NCBI GenBank assembly: GCA_005408345.1
Contig: SEMN01000161.1
Coordinates: 434,001-498,000 of the forward strand
DNA length: 64,000 nucleotides
Origin: Macquaria australasica
Taxonomy: Eukaryota > Chordata > Actinopteri > Centrarchiformes > Percichthyidae
Direction: 5' to 3'
A model generated the notes under the pieces. The model did not search any database. It was not told the origin of the DNA and worked only from the letters and a program-made list of their open reading frames with translations. How positions within the stretch are numbered: the stretch's first letter is position 1; each line of letters starts with the position of its first letter. The position numbers and the translations under genes were made by a program. Below are positions 24,401 through 36,222 of the stretch, in pieces.

Positions 24401-26917
24401 GAAGGTGCAGAGGAGGGTGATGGTGCCGAAGTAAGCGATGTAAGCGTGCATGTCGTTGTGCTCCTCCTCTGTGAACAGAGGGTTGTCACACTGGATACCG
24501 CAGCCCTCCACGTCCTTGTACCAACTCGACTGAATGTCTGTCTTCACCAGGGGAGCTTCACACTGGCCTGATGTGTTGAACTTCAGCTTCTGCACCTCGT
24601 TCTGCACACAGGGGATGAGAGGGGAAAGGTGAGATTCTAATTCAACTTTAGCGAGCCAGAATAATGTACAGCGGTATCTCAGTTTGAGAAAAAAATTCTC
24701 CCATAGCTCTCTAGCCCTGCTAGAAAATCCAAGGTGGCTGCTCTCTAGTTGGCCCTGACCTCTGACCTGCAGTGAAAAAAAACTCTGAATGAATAAAGTA
24801 TCACACGAGATTACATAACAATGAAGCTTACCGAACAGCCCACAGGGAATTGGTCACATTTGAGGAAGGTGGGCCAGCCTCTCTCCTGGTCCACGATGCT
24901 ACATGGCCGACGTGTAGCCAAACACAGGCTGTGGCTGGGCAGCTCAACCCGGCCGTTCTCACATTTGGGCATGTAGACGGCACAGAGCAGCGGCTGGATG
25001 ACTGACCAACAGCGAGGAGCGTTCCGCAAACCTAGGACAGACAGAAAAACAGTCTTGAAACATCCTGAAACATTCAAGTCAGACATGAGAGACATACAAC
25101 AAGACATGGGCTACACCTATCATTATAATCAATATACTAACAATTTCTTAAACCTGGAAGGTGGAGATGTGCACATACACATAAATAGAGACTGTGATTG
25201 TCTTCCTTCACATCATCTAACTAATTGTGTCAGCAATCTTTAAACTAGATTAGTCGATTCAGCGATCAGTCAATCAACACAAAATTGATCGGCAACTAAT
25301 CAGCAAAAAAAAGACATTTGCTGATTCCAGCTGCTCAAATGTTAGGATTTGCTACTGTTCTTTGTCATAATATGGTAGTAAACTGAATATTTTTCAGGTT
25401 TTGACTGTTGGTCAAACATAGCAAGCAATCTGAAGACGTCACAGACATTTTATAGACAAACTGATTAATCAAGGAAACAATCTGCAGATTAATTGATGAG
25501 GAAAATAATCGGTAGCTGCTGCCCTATTTTGAATTACAATTGTCATAAAAACACAAGACAGAATGCGAAGATTTATATGAGAATAGTCCTGATAAAGTGT
25601 GATTTTGTACAATGTTTGGAATATGAAATATGACCAACTAAAATGCATCTCTGAGGTTTCCAGTTGTGATACACCAGGACATTTAGAGTAACAATGTTTA
25701 AAACAATTCTAACTTTGTAATTTAAGCTCCAGCACAATAAGGAATAATAGGCATGACAAACATTTCTCAGCTTAAACATGAGCAGTTACAGCTCTTTACC
25801 TGATCTGCTGTAAGTTACACAGGAGCCAGAATAAACCACATCCAACAACACAAATGAGGCTCCTTAACGCAATATGTCATCAAATTTGGATTATTTGGGA
25901 GCCCTTGACACCTGTGAGGCAGTGACCTGGGTCTGACAGGTCATTAGTGAGTTCTTATAAATGTGAAAGTCCTCTTGCAGAATATCTAAAAACCTTTTAT
26001 TAGTGAGACTCTCCTATTGTTTGCTGGTTAACACCTATGAGTGACTCCCTTTGTTGCCTATAATGGCTTTTAACCCTTCATTTCCTGTTGAGGCTCTCTT
26101 CCCATTTCTACCCCCTGAGTATTTGAGACTTCTCATCACAGCCCATTGTCACACCAATTAACATCTCTATTATCAAACTGATCCCACTGCTTATTTATTT
26201 ACACATTTATTCATTATTTAATTCCTACAAATTAAAAGCCTAAAAGTTCTCCATGATTTTTGATGTGAACTTTTTACATTTCCTGATACTGAGTACATTA
26301 CAAGCTCCCCATACTACTCATACAGAGTATTTGCGGTAATAAATAATGGATTTATAGTGAAATTATAGTTCTTAATTGTCACTTTCAAAATTAGTCAGTC
26401 ATGTTAATATTCATAATAACCCTATAGGTATTTACAGTACTCTATGTTTGGCATGTAATCTTCTATTGTACAGTATAACAACTGGGATTCATCAGACCTC
26501 TACGGTTACAACAGTTTTCTAATTATAATATTATATAATTGGTTATATAATTATAGGATGATTATCACTCTTCTTCCTACAACCCATAGGCTCTAAAATG
26601 CATCTTTTAGCTTTTACGTGGACCCATTAAATCTCACCAGACCACATGGTCAGCTTCTCAAAAGCCTCTTCTTGGGTGCTGGAGTCCTCCGCCAGGATCA
26701 GAGAAGTATGTGTGTACGGTAAAGGCGATCCCAGACATGTGTTGTATTTAAGTGCCTCGCAAGTTGTGGTTTTCTTGCAGTTATCCTCAAATATCGTCCC
26801 GTTTGGAGACAACACTGCCCCGGAGCCCGAGAGCCAGGCAGCCCAGACGCAAAGCATCCCGTAAAATCCAACAATGGGGCTCCAACCCTGGGAAGACATC
26901 TTGGGAGAGAGATTCAA
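18500..26917 (-). CDS. smo: Smoothened, Hedgehog-pathway seven-transmembrane receptor, 12 exons, complete
   Basis: In coding order the exons are 26638-26917, 24832-25031, 24392-24601, 24050-24222, 23189-23408, 22940-23063, 22676-22768, 22249-22357, 21323-21508, 20333-20481, 19264-19398 and 18500-19122 (TAA). They total 2502 nt, 833 aa. A second in-frame ATG at 26899, just before the hydrophobic signal peptide (about residues 12-31), would give 827 aa. A cysteine-rich Frizzled-type domain follows (about 40-180), then a linker and seven membrane segments (about 215-525). TM7 is followed by KATILIWKRTWC. The cytoplasmic tail has [44 protein letters not shown] and a nine-residue lysine/arginine run. 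It ends LMDADSDF, as in other vertebrates. The protein transduces Hedgehog signals at the primary cilium when Patched releases it. Identity is essentially certain. Only the start codon is ambiguous. Confidence 0.98.
19755..19985 (+). repeat. Dispersed repeat, copy B, hAT-MITE-like
   Basis: It begins with GGTTCACCCAAATTACAAA, which resembles the ends of fish hAT-type miniature elements. It goes on with CCTCTAGTGGGATCTATCC and a TTTTGAGATAT motif, in the same order as the copy at 12074-12408. It lies in a smo intron. Confidence 0.5.
22028..22220 (+). repeat. tRNA-derived SINE-like sequence
   Basis: A head with a tRNA-like look (GGATTAGTGGGTCAAACACC, then ACTTTCACCCAGG) is followed by CATGTAAAACTTTAA and TTTTAACCTAACCAAG. 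This combination is typical of dispersed repeats in perch-like fish. The right end carries a short tandem of GAAAGGCTTTCTG units (about 22191-22219). It lies in a smo intron. The assignment rests on resemblance only. Confidence 0.4.
23594..23665 (+). tRNA. tRNA-Glu (anticodon CTC)
   Basis: The 72-nt sequence matches the vertebrate tRNA-Glu-CTC gene almost base for base. The acceptor stem pairs TCCCTGG with the 3' strand TCAGGGA, wobble included, plus discriminator A. Box A is TGGTCTAGTGG and box B is GGTTCGATTCC. The anticodon CTC sits in the loop of GGCGCTCTCACCGCC. There is no intron and no encoded CCA. One T-stem position is a T:G pair where the usual gene has C:G. The gene lies on the strand opposite smo, inside the intron between exons 24050-24222 and 23189-23408. 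The downstream flank lacks a run of four T residues within the first dozen bases. Confidence 0.95.
25238..25525 (-). repeat. hAT-type MITE, copy 1
   Basis: Read on the minus strand, the element starts AGGGCAGCAGCTA and goes on with ATTATTTTCCTCATC and TTTCCTTGATTAATCAG. This is the familiar fish repeat that begins with GGGCTGCAACTAACGATTA. A second copy with matching internal order is at 54793-55045. The left border carries ATTAGTCGATTCAGCGATC. It lies in the first smo intron. Confidence 0.65.
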
Positions 26918-29042
26918 CTGTGCAAAACTCAGATTACTTTGACGTCTAGCGCTTCAATGATCCCGTTTCCCAAGACACCCAAGGATGAAGTTTGCTTCAT
27001 TAGTTTTCGAATACGTTTCCAAACGCGGCATGATGGTGAGGAAAATCTGCGGGGCGCTTCAAAGTTTTCTCGCAGTCCTCCCAAACCTTTTTTATCCTGC
27101 ACTTCTCGTCCGATCCTTCCTGGATCCTCCTGAATTCCTTCATTATCCAAATTCCAACAGCTCTAAAAGAAACTGTCCTCAACTCAAGAAAAAACGCATC
27201 ATCAACTTAAAACCATATAAAGTGTTCATTAGAAGCATTTAAGGCTGGGTATGAAAAAGACATCAGGCCGAGAAAGTTGTAGATTCGCCCTCCCCCCACT
27301 TCCAAAAAACTTGCCATGAAAAAGTCTGGATCTCTGTAATAGGATCTCTAGCTCAGATGCACCACCCCCTTTTCCATAGCCCCCGTTTTTATGCTGGCAG
27401 AAAAATCAGATGATACATTATCTCATATCTCTCTACATGTCTCAAGTAGTGATTTTTCTCCGGGTGAAGTGTCTGATGAGAGCTTTCTGAGGCTGTGTTG
27501 TGTTCCTGAGTTGCAGCTCAGTGTCTGGTTGTTTTTTGTCTCTGGTATGCACATGGTGGGGGAGAGCCAGGGCAACAAAACCTCCCCTCCCATCCCCCTC
27601 TGCAAGTGGAAGAATGTGCCTTATGGCAGGCCTTCTCAAAGTTCCTCATCTCAAGGACCCCCAAAACAACACAGACCCCCGTCTGATAGGTTTACACTGT
27701 TATATGAGAAGATTTTTGTAGTTTTGCTGAATCATACACCTGTAGGGTCTTATACAACATGTGCGGAGTAAAGCTGAAATGTTTCTCACTTTTATGAAAC
27801 CCATTAAGGACCCCAGGTGGTCCTCAGACCTTTTGAGATCTACTGATCTACCAAAACAATGTACAGTGGCTATGATACAGCAGTCATTAACATAAGTATA
27901 TTTAAAATGTATGTGCACTCAAAATTGTGTCTAAAACTAATGTCAGTGGGCTGTTGCTGATGCTGTATTGTGAGTTTTTCATCATCTTTGAATAAGATAA
28001 AAATTCACGTCACATGCTACAGCTGCACAGGACATAGGCTAAGAGGTAAGCAAACAGATGAAGAAGTATTAGAATGAAATAAATAGAAATAGAAGAGTAC
28101 ATTTAAAGAGAAATATACATTATGTACATTACAATATACCTCAGACTATGTAAATGAATTGTACAACTGTTCGTGCAAAAGAAATGCAGAAATCTTGTAC
28201 TGTTACTCCATGAAATGTGTATTACGTATGATATAATTATAGGGATAAGTATGAATAATAAATACAATATACATAAACATATGTATATCAAATTATGTAA
28301 ATGTGTGGGCAGTATATGTGACGGTATACACATGTTTTACAATAATAATACAATACCATGACAGAGCCACATGTGGCGTAATCTGCACTGATGATAATGT
28401 TGTTTCTGGAGATAGTCATGTAAGTATATAGTGAAGAGTAAACTCATTTCATCCGCCTCCCTAGACTGGGCTGTCTGTTAAGGGTTGCATAAGACTTTCT
28501 AGCGAAAATACGTGGTTTACGTCAGAGATGCTATCAAAGGATTTTTTACATTTATAAATGCCTTTTTTTTTTTTTTACTGTATATTGGTGGCTGTTTGCC
28601 TTAAGATGATGACAGTCAGAATGTCACAGCCTTTATTAATAATTATGTATTTTGAATTACATGAAGATTACATGAAGTTTTGAATAGTTGTTAGATGTTT
28701 ATATGACAGCAGTGTGCATGTGAGTATCTGTGTTTCCTTTGGGACATCCATAATGGACGGGGCTTCCTCTCGTGGTTTAGGTGGCTGCAGGAATTTTCAA
28801 AACTGCTCACCATAAAATCTGACAAACACAAAGTCACATTATTGTATACTGATTTAATAGATTTCTTTTGAATGTTCTTGAATCTGCCAGGATACCATTA
28901 AAAACACATTTCAGACTGGTCCAGTCTCAGCACTGGTGCTGTTATTGCATTAATTGGACAGTGCACTTGTGGTATTTGCATGGCTTCAAAATGCTTTGTT
29001 TCTCCCCTGGTGTTGAGAGTAAAACTGGGTTAACTCTGCTCC

Positions 29043-29124
<82 letters not shown>

Positions 29125-30510
29125 TGTCTGGGCCTCCTTGAAATCCACAGCAACATGGCTGCCTGAGTGAGTCAGAGGCAAAAACCAGGGACCACACACA
29201 GAGCAGCACCGGAGCCCAGGCCAACACACACTCACTCTCACACACACCTAAACACGGTCACTATAGTGAGAGACTGCTACAGAGCCACAAGCTGCTGTTA
29301 GAACTGTCACTTTTTCATTATACTCCGTTGCTTTTACTAAATTATAACATGTCACAACTCTGCCACACCAAATGGTTTTTCACTCCTTTGTGCCATCACA
29401 TTGGTGATACGATAGATTTGGTTACGCACTAAAGGGAAAATCACAGTGAGGGGAGTTACTACAGCTTTAAACTAACATAGAAATGTTATGTTTAGATTGT
29501 GGACTTGGGTCAAAGGCTGTTAAACATGCAGGGCTGTTTTTGCTCCCGAAGATTACAGGCATCAGGTTTCAGGCTGGGAATGTCTCACAACTCAGGTTTT
29601 CATTTGCCAGGCAGAGAAATGGGGTGGAGATGAGAGGGTGTGTTGGTTTACGCTTCTTCACAGTTACATTAGACCTTCCGCCAGAGCTTCGCTGGGTCTC
29701 CAGTCCAGTCAAACGACAGCTCTTCACTTGAAAGAACCTAGAAGATTTGCCTCAAATTATCACATGATACAAAGAGATTAAATTCTGAAATTTACGGCTG
29801 GGGATGATTTTTCACAGACACAAATAGCACTAAACATTTATGAGCATGCTGAACCCAAATCCTAACAAAAACTGTTAATTACAGCTACTTTCCTTTGCTG
29901 TCAGAGCAAATCAAGCTTTAACTGGTATCAAGGACACTAGGAAAGAGGGTAGGATTCATTTCGTGTTTTAGGTCCTATTAAATTTTGGTTTTTCCTCAGT
30001 CAGAGAACCTCAACCACTGTCTGCTCACTGATTGGTCACAAAATACAAACTTGGCCCATCAACAAAACAACACAACAGCACCTCAGGCGTTCCCACAACT
30101 GTTTTCTTTAGTGGGGAATTGGGAATTCCCCACTCCTTTTGTATTTTAGTTGAAAAGTATTACAAAAGAAGGTGAGGACAGGATTCAAATGATGCATACA
30201 GGAGTGAGAATAGATCAGCCACCACATCTGTACAGAATATGAACTATATACAGAGCCTGCGTGGTTTGGCAAACATTTACATATAATGGCAGCGCATTGA
30301 GACATACACCTCATAAAATCCAGCGGCTCTGCAGCCATGCAGGTTGTCGGCTGGCTAAAATGTCAGGAGGAAATTATCTCATGTGCAGTGTGAGGTCTCA
30401 GCAGGAGAACCAAGCAGCCCGACATGGCCATGTTATTATGGAGAGTCAGACCATTGGTGCAAACATTATCTTTACAGTTAAATGTCAAATGAAACACCTT
30501 AAAACCATGT
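26918..30510. other. Intergenic region upstream of smo
   Basis: No coding exon is supported. The part next to the smo start (26918-27300) is the likely promoter and 5' UTR, but no core element is clear. The rest is AT-rich with a compound microsatellite at 29047-29122. Short open frames here have no coding signature. Confidence 0.5.
29047..29122 (+). repeat. Compound (TC)n(TG)n microsatellite
   Basis: An uninterrupted TC tract (about 29047-29077) runs directly into a TG tract (about 29078-29122). Confidence 0.97.
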
Positions 30511-30521
30511 TGTAGAAAAGA

Positions 30522-31368
30522 TTTATTATACTGTTATACTATTCCTTTTTTTTTGTAACAAGGGTACAAGGCATTTCTGGGCCCCAGAGGTATAAACACA
30601 TAACCTTGTGAAGGTATAAAAAACCATATCCCAACTGGCGTATGTGCATTTAGGGTACAAATTGCTAATACTTTCATAAAAAACAATCTCAAACAAATGT
30701 CAGATGCATCTCACAGACGCTAGCAGCCATGAGCAACATTACTGAGCATGCATAAGATGTTCTGTCTGACATTCTTTTATTTTTAAAAAAGTCTACAAAA
30801 TCAATATATGTTCAAAAATGCAATTCCTTTTTCAGTTAGTTAACATTTGCAGCATCATGGATACAGTTTAAACAAACAAACAAAAATAGATAGATATGCA
30901 TTAACTCCCACTCCTATTTGGCGTCTTTAAGGAAAAAAAAGAATGATAAGAAAATGACTTATTGTGGATTATACTGACAGCATGTCAATGATCCCACTGC
31001 CTCTGCTTGGGTTTTACTAACTATTGTATAAAGTTTGGTAAATTCAAGCATGGTCTATGTCCAGTAGGCGGCGACAGAGTCCTATTTCTCTATCTGTTTC
31101 TTTTAGTGACTACCACCACCTCCATGTCAAGTATTTGAAAGCACATTAATGGTTTGTCCACGTGCTCGTTTAACACGCGTCTTTTATGTCCAAGAGAAAT
31201 GATGCAGAAAGCTTAATCCAGGCACAGATGACAGATTTACAGTTTGATGAGCTGAGATTAACAGTTTTTTTCTGAACTGAACTGGCATTTGTGGTTCCCC
31301 ACCACCACCTGCTGGTGTCACCGTGTTTCTGGTGCCGTTCATCAGAATCTGGTCTGATCCGGCCTGGG
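30522..31368 (-). other. tspan33: Probable tspan33 3' UTR
   Basis: The complement of 30522-30527 reads AATAAA, about 840 nt after the tspan33 stop codon. No other gene is seen between. Confidence 0.5.
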
Positions 31369-33024
31369 TCAGCTCCACGGGTCGGAGCGGTGCTTGAGGT
31401 TGTAGTTCTGGAGCTCGATCTGGTCTTTGATCTGGTTGATTAAAATCTGAGACAAGAAGATGCCGACCAGCTGCAGAAGAGAAAAAACAAACCGGCTGTA
31501 ACAGTTTGTCTCTGCTCTTAGAGACTTGAGCACAATGTGTGTGTGTGTGTGTTGGTGTGTTTAACCCACCTGTGGTATGGCCAGTCCCAGGGCAATGCCT
31601 CCCAGTATGAACAGGTTACTGTGGATCCAGTTCACCAGTTTGTCTATGCAGCCATTGGTGTGGATGTGGTCTCCAGCTTCAGGGAACGCTAATTCCTGCA
31701 TGCCCTGGCCACACATGGTGTTGATAACATCCTGCTCAAGTACACATACAGTTAAATGACAAATAAATAAATAGACAGGTTGAAAATTCACAGGTTGAAA
31801 AACCCCCCAAAACATCAAAAAACCAAAAAACTATCAGCAGAGTCTTGTAAAGAAGGTGACCTTGTCTTTGGACATGATACAGCAGGAGAAGGGGACAGAG
31901 CAGCGTTCTCTGCTGGGGTTGTCTGTGTTGCAGTTGAAGTACATGTTACGGGACCAGTCTGTGAACGTCACACCACCACAGCAGCCAAACTGAGGACACA
32001 AACAGATATCTAACATGTCTTCTAATTTCTTCCCTCTCAAATGTTTGTGTGTATAGCTACAAAAACTGTGTTACGGCTTCTACTGCCCTGGTGTTTATAA
32101 TGAAATGCATGTATGTATGTATGAAGTCTGTATTTGGACTACATCCTTACCTCTTTCTGACCAAAGTCAATGAGGTTTTGCAGATCAATGTCATCTCTGT
32201 AGTGGACGATGGCATTATTGATCACCTCAGTCACTTTATCCCGAGCCTTAGCACAGTATAAAAAAAGTTAATTTGAAAGATTATTATGAATACACAGAAT
32301 AGTTATATGTTGTAGTTTTCACATCAGTGGAATTAATAAGACAGATGCATTAACCAGTTTAATATGTGAAGTAAGTTTTTGTAAACTAGCATCAGTTTGA
32401 TGACAGGTATGGTAATCCCGAGAAACTGTCTTTCTGCTGTCTTTGTAATTGCTGTATAACATCAGAAATCCAACTTCTTCTCAGGATCTTACAAACAAAA
32501 TCACATCTAACAACTGCAGCAAACTCTGCTGTTCAATTCATGTTTATTAAAATGTTGCAGCAGTTACAGACAAAGCCCAGGAGAGGACAGTGTTTCACCA
32601 ATCTTCACAATCAGAAAAGGACATACAGTATAAAGCAAAGTCTACTGCAGGAAAGGGTCTATAAACAAACAGGATGTATCAGTATTATTGTGAAGTTTGG
32701 GCCTCTCACAGATGACTAGATATATATAGATATATATTCTAATAATATAAATATTCTATAATGAATCTAGACCACTTTTATAAGTACTTTTTTAAAATCC
32801 ACCAATAAATAAATTTAAAAAAACATTGCAGGTACAGTCATTGTAATAATTATAATATAAACAGGTCAGTTCAGTTCTAGCAAATACACGTATGCTTACA
32901 TTATTCTGATAAAATTTTCATATCATAAAATCATTTACCTTATCAGAGAAGATGAAGCCCAGGATGCCAGCAACCAGCTGGAGCAGGAAGATCACTGTCA
33001 GACAGATGCAGAACTGCGAGGAGG

Positions 33025-33075
<51 letters not shown>

Positions 33076-36000
33076 GAGAGAGGGAGAGAGAGAGAGAGAG
33101 ATGGTTACAACACGGCACAAATTAATCTGTTTGGGGTTAATCCTTTAGAGGACAGATTCCATGAGATCCTGCGTCTCCATGCAAACTCAGCTGTTACTTG
33201 TTACCTCCCATACTTGGAGAAAACATGCAGTGAAACGCAAGAAACCTAAGAGCAAAGGCTTGCAGTAGAAAGACACTGTAAAAAGCTAGTCAACTAAAGA
33301 CTGGTTTGACTGTACGACTGATTAAGCGCACCCATTCCTTATTAAAGTGCAAATATTGTACATATATGCACTAACCCTGTTTTTTATTGAGCTTATTCTA
33401 CAATGCTGTTGAGATGATCTGGCAGCTCATGTTGACTGAGCTTAAATCTGACACCATTACCTCCACAGCATGTCTATCTGCACTGTTATACTGTAGGTCT
33501 GAAAACAAAACAAAAAAAACATATAATCTTTAGAGAATACATTAAAGCCTGGCAGTTGAAAAACTCCTGACTTACCGTCTGCAGAAGGCAGATGTTTTCT
33601 CGTAGGGAGCCCACACAGCCACAGAAGGTGAGGATGAACATGAGGACCCCGATGACCATCAGCATCATAGCGGGGTCCACTGACAGACACGCCAGAGCTG
33701 CCTCTGAGAAGAAGAAGAAGAAGAAAAAGAAGAAGAAGAAGAAGAACACGACGACAGAATAATTCCTCTCAAACTGTAACAGGAAACATTTATGGAAGTG
33801 TGTTTTCAAGCGTCTTTCTCTAGCTCTGTCATAGTATTTATAATATTTACATTTATTAACACAGATTTGGATGCACTGTCTCGGTGTCTCACACTAAACC
33901 TGAATAAAGACTGTGTGTCCTATCAATGAAGGATCATCTACCTGCATGTTTCATCATGCGGGCGTATACGCCGATTGACACCATCACCAGGGAGATTATC
34001 TAAGGAGAACAGAGAGCAAAAAAAGATTTCCCAAGATTTATTTACACTTAGTGCATTTCAAAATATTATAAAATCAAACACCACAGTACGTGAAGAACCC
34101 TTTCTATGTTCATACTTGTCCAGGGAGTGGCATCATTCACCAGAACCCTTAATCAGGTATATATGAGTCATAGACAAGGCTGTACTGATAGAATAAAAGG
34201 TAATATTCCAAAAAATACACTCTAGGAGTGTCCAATGTTCCAAGTGGAATCAGTCTTAAACTAGAGGACCACAACATTTTCATTAGAAATGTAGATAAGG
34301 AGATTCTGCCACCCACTCTGCTTCCATTTGACTAAATCGACCTGGCAGCAATCTGCACCTTTCTCTAAAAAAATAAAGACCCTTTCAGTCAGCGCTCCTC
34401 TCTCGGCCTCAATAGAATAATAGGGAGCCCTCAAAAACACTCTCCCCACCCCGAATGAAATGGCTCCAGTTACCACAGACACTGCACCTTCTTGGGGTGG
34501 GAGGGCAAAGCTAGATTTGTCTGCCCCTTTTGTAAAGGTTTGGTCACACAGTCAATAAACCAGACATGACACCTGCAGCAGCAAACTGGTTGTTTATTTT
34601 TTTTGCACTAATGTATGTTGTATAAGTCTGCAGTTTTGTGAAATATTATGGCCACTAAATCCCATTCTTGAGTTGGTTACATAACTGATTCACTTGATTC
34701 ACAATTTGGTTAATAATGAGTGCACCAGCTAATTACCAGGATTATAACAAAATATCGGTTTTCCATGAAATTTCCTAAGGTTATAGACAATCTAGACTAG
34801 AAGCGAACCGTGCATTTGCACTAATGTTTGGTGTGTCAGAGCTGATTGTAGCCAGAGGCTACAGAAATGGCAACAACACATTCCATGTTGAAGAGTTTCT
34901 CGTTATTACACAGCCGTATCCTGTTTCTACATGGCCAGAAGTCATATTCACAGCTTAAACACGGCTGACACACTCATACAGGTTTGTTTAAAAGACTTTG
35001 CTGAAAATGTAAAAGGGAATTGATAAAGAATAGCTCTACAGACTTGACGATTTAGCATGTAAAAAAGCACCCTTGAAAACTGAAAACACCTGAAACTTCT
35101 TGTCTGTTCGTGTCCTCAATAGATTCTAATATATTTAAGGTTAGTTCTCTTTTTTGGTCTCTTTCTACAGCATTTTTGCTCGACCAGAAAACAGAAAGTC
35201 TTCTCACACTCCACTAAACCCCAACAAGTTTAATCTGCAACAACAGAACTGCTTTAAAATGTTGTAAATCAGAAATCTCCTTATGTTACAGTCCCTGAGC
35301 ACCTGACCCTGAAACCCGCTGATATGAACTTTGGATTGTTTACAGCCCACTGCTGAGCTTTGCTGTTACTTTTAACTACATCATTTACTTTTAAAGTCTA
35401 AAGTTGCACAGTTATTAACATCTTATTGTGGGAGACAAAATGCCACAGTCGGACAGTGTATAGCTAATAACACAATCAAAGTAATCACCTGCTGTCTGCA
35501 TGAAGGCTGGTTGGAAATCTGCCACACAGTAGGTTTCCCCCCAGTCAACAAACAGATAGGTACATGGCCTCCACAGCATATGAATAAATTAAAGTTTGCA
35601 TTGTGTTGTGTTGTGTGTATGTCATAAAAGGAACTAGCCTGAAAGAAAACCACAGCAGTTTCGTTTACTGAGTGTAGATGTTTTAAGCATTGTTACAGGG
35701 TACTTACCCTGTACTTACTCCGTACTTACAGAGTACTTACTCCCTACTCTGTAAAACCAGGGTACTTTCCTTCTCCTCTTTCCTTGACACTGTTTCACTT
35801 TTTGTAAAAAGTTAATGAACAACTAACTCAAACAAAGCAGTGGGTGCTCCAACTGTCAGCAGACACAATCTACACACTTGTAGGTTAAACTGAAGTAGGA
35901 AACACAGTAAATCTGACATAGTTGGAACCTGAAATCCCGAGAAATGCCCTTAAACTCTTATTTTGTTATTAACAAATAGATTACTTTAAGCTACCAGAGA

Positions 36001-36222
36001 GCAAATCTAGTCTGCCAAGAAACACCATGATTAACCCGCACACAGAGAAAAGTAAATAAAGGTCAGCACGCTTTGAGATCTTTGTGACCCATTGAGCTTA
36101 ACAGCATAAGAAACACTTACCCAAAATAATAAATTAAATATGAACAGTAGATACTTGACAACTGGACTGACGAAGGTGTAGTCCTGGTCAGATCCAGGTG
36201 CGTCTGTGCGTCTTCCTCCCAT
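31369..36222 (-). CDS. tspan33: Tetraspanin-33 (TspanC8 group), 8 exons, complete
   Basis: In coding order the exons are 36121-36222 (ATG), 33942-33999, 33576-33703, 32939-33013, 32151-32246, 31861-31989, 31570-31731 and 31369-31470 (TGA). They sum to 852 nt, 283 aa, the same length as human TSPAN33. Four membrane segments are clear: KYLLFIFNLLFW plus IISLVMVSIGVYA, then MVIGVLMFILTFCG, then CLTVIFLLQLVAGILGF, then LFILGGIALGLAIPQLVGIF. The large extracellular loop has FGCCGG and eight cysteines (CC, FNC, ERC, SCC, MCG, NGC), which define the TspanC8 subgroup. From the family, it escorts the metalloprotease ADAM10 out of the ER and steers its substrate choice; TSPAN33 was first described in erythroid cells. 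Two acceptors are preceded by microsatellites, at 33028-33100 and 33704-33746. Paralogue letter (a or b) cannot be given. Confidence 0.96.
33028..33101 (+). repeat. (AG)n microsatellite forming an intron polypyrimidine tract
   Basis: A nearly pure AG tract with two GGG interruptions. On the tspan33 strand it is a CT tract that ends about 14 nt before the acceptor of exon 32939-33013, so it probably serves as the polypyrimidine tract. Confidence 0.95.
33704..33746 (+). repeat. (GAA)n microsatellite forming an intron polypyrimidine tract
   Basis: AAG/GAA units lie directly next to exon 33576-33703. Read on the tspan33 strand this is CTT repeats leading straight into the CTCAG acceptor. Confidence 0.95.
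35690..35767. repeat. Short GTACTTAC tandem with inverted flanks
   Basis: Four close copies of GTACTTAC-like units lie between CAGGGTACTT on the left and CCAGGGTACTTT on the right, within the first tspan33 intron. Some units are preceded by CCCTGTA or CAGAGTA, giving local palindromes. Confidence 0.6.

Noticed and set aside
28868..29247. Overlapping frames on both strands around 29.05 kb
   Set aside because: The translations are mostly products of the TC/TG microsatellite (Ser-Leu, Cys-Val, Thr-His runs).
31369..36222. Pseudogene status for tspan33 because of the microsatellites in its introns
   Set aside because: All eight exons are intact, in phase and of the normal total length.
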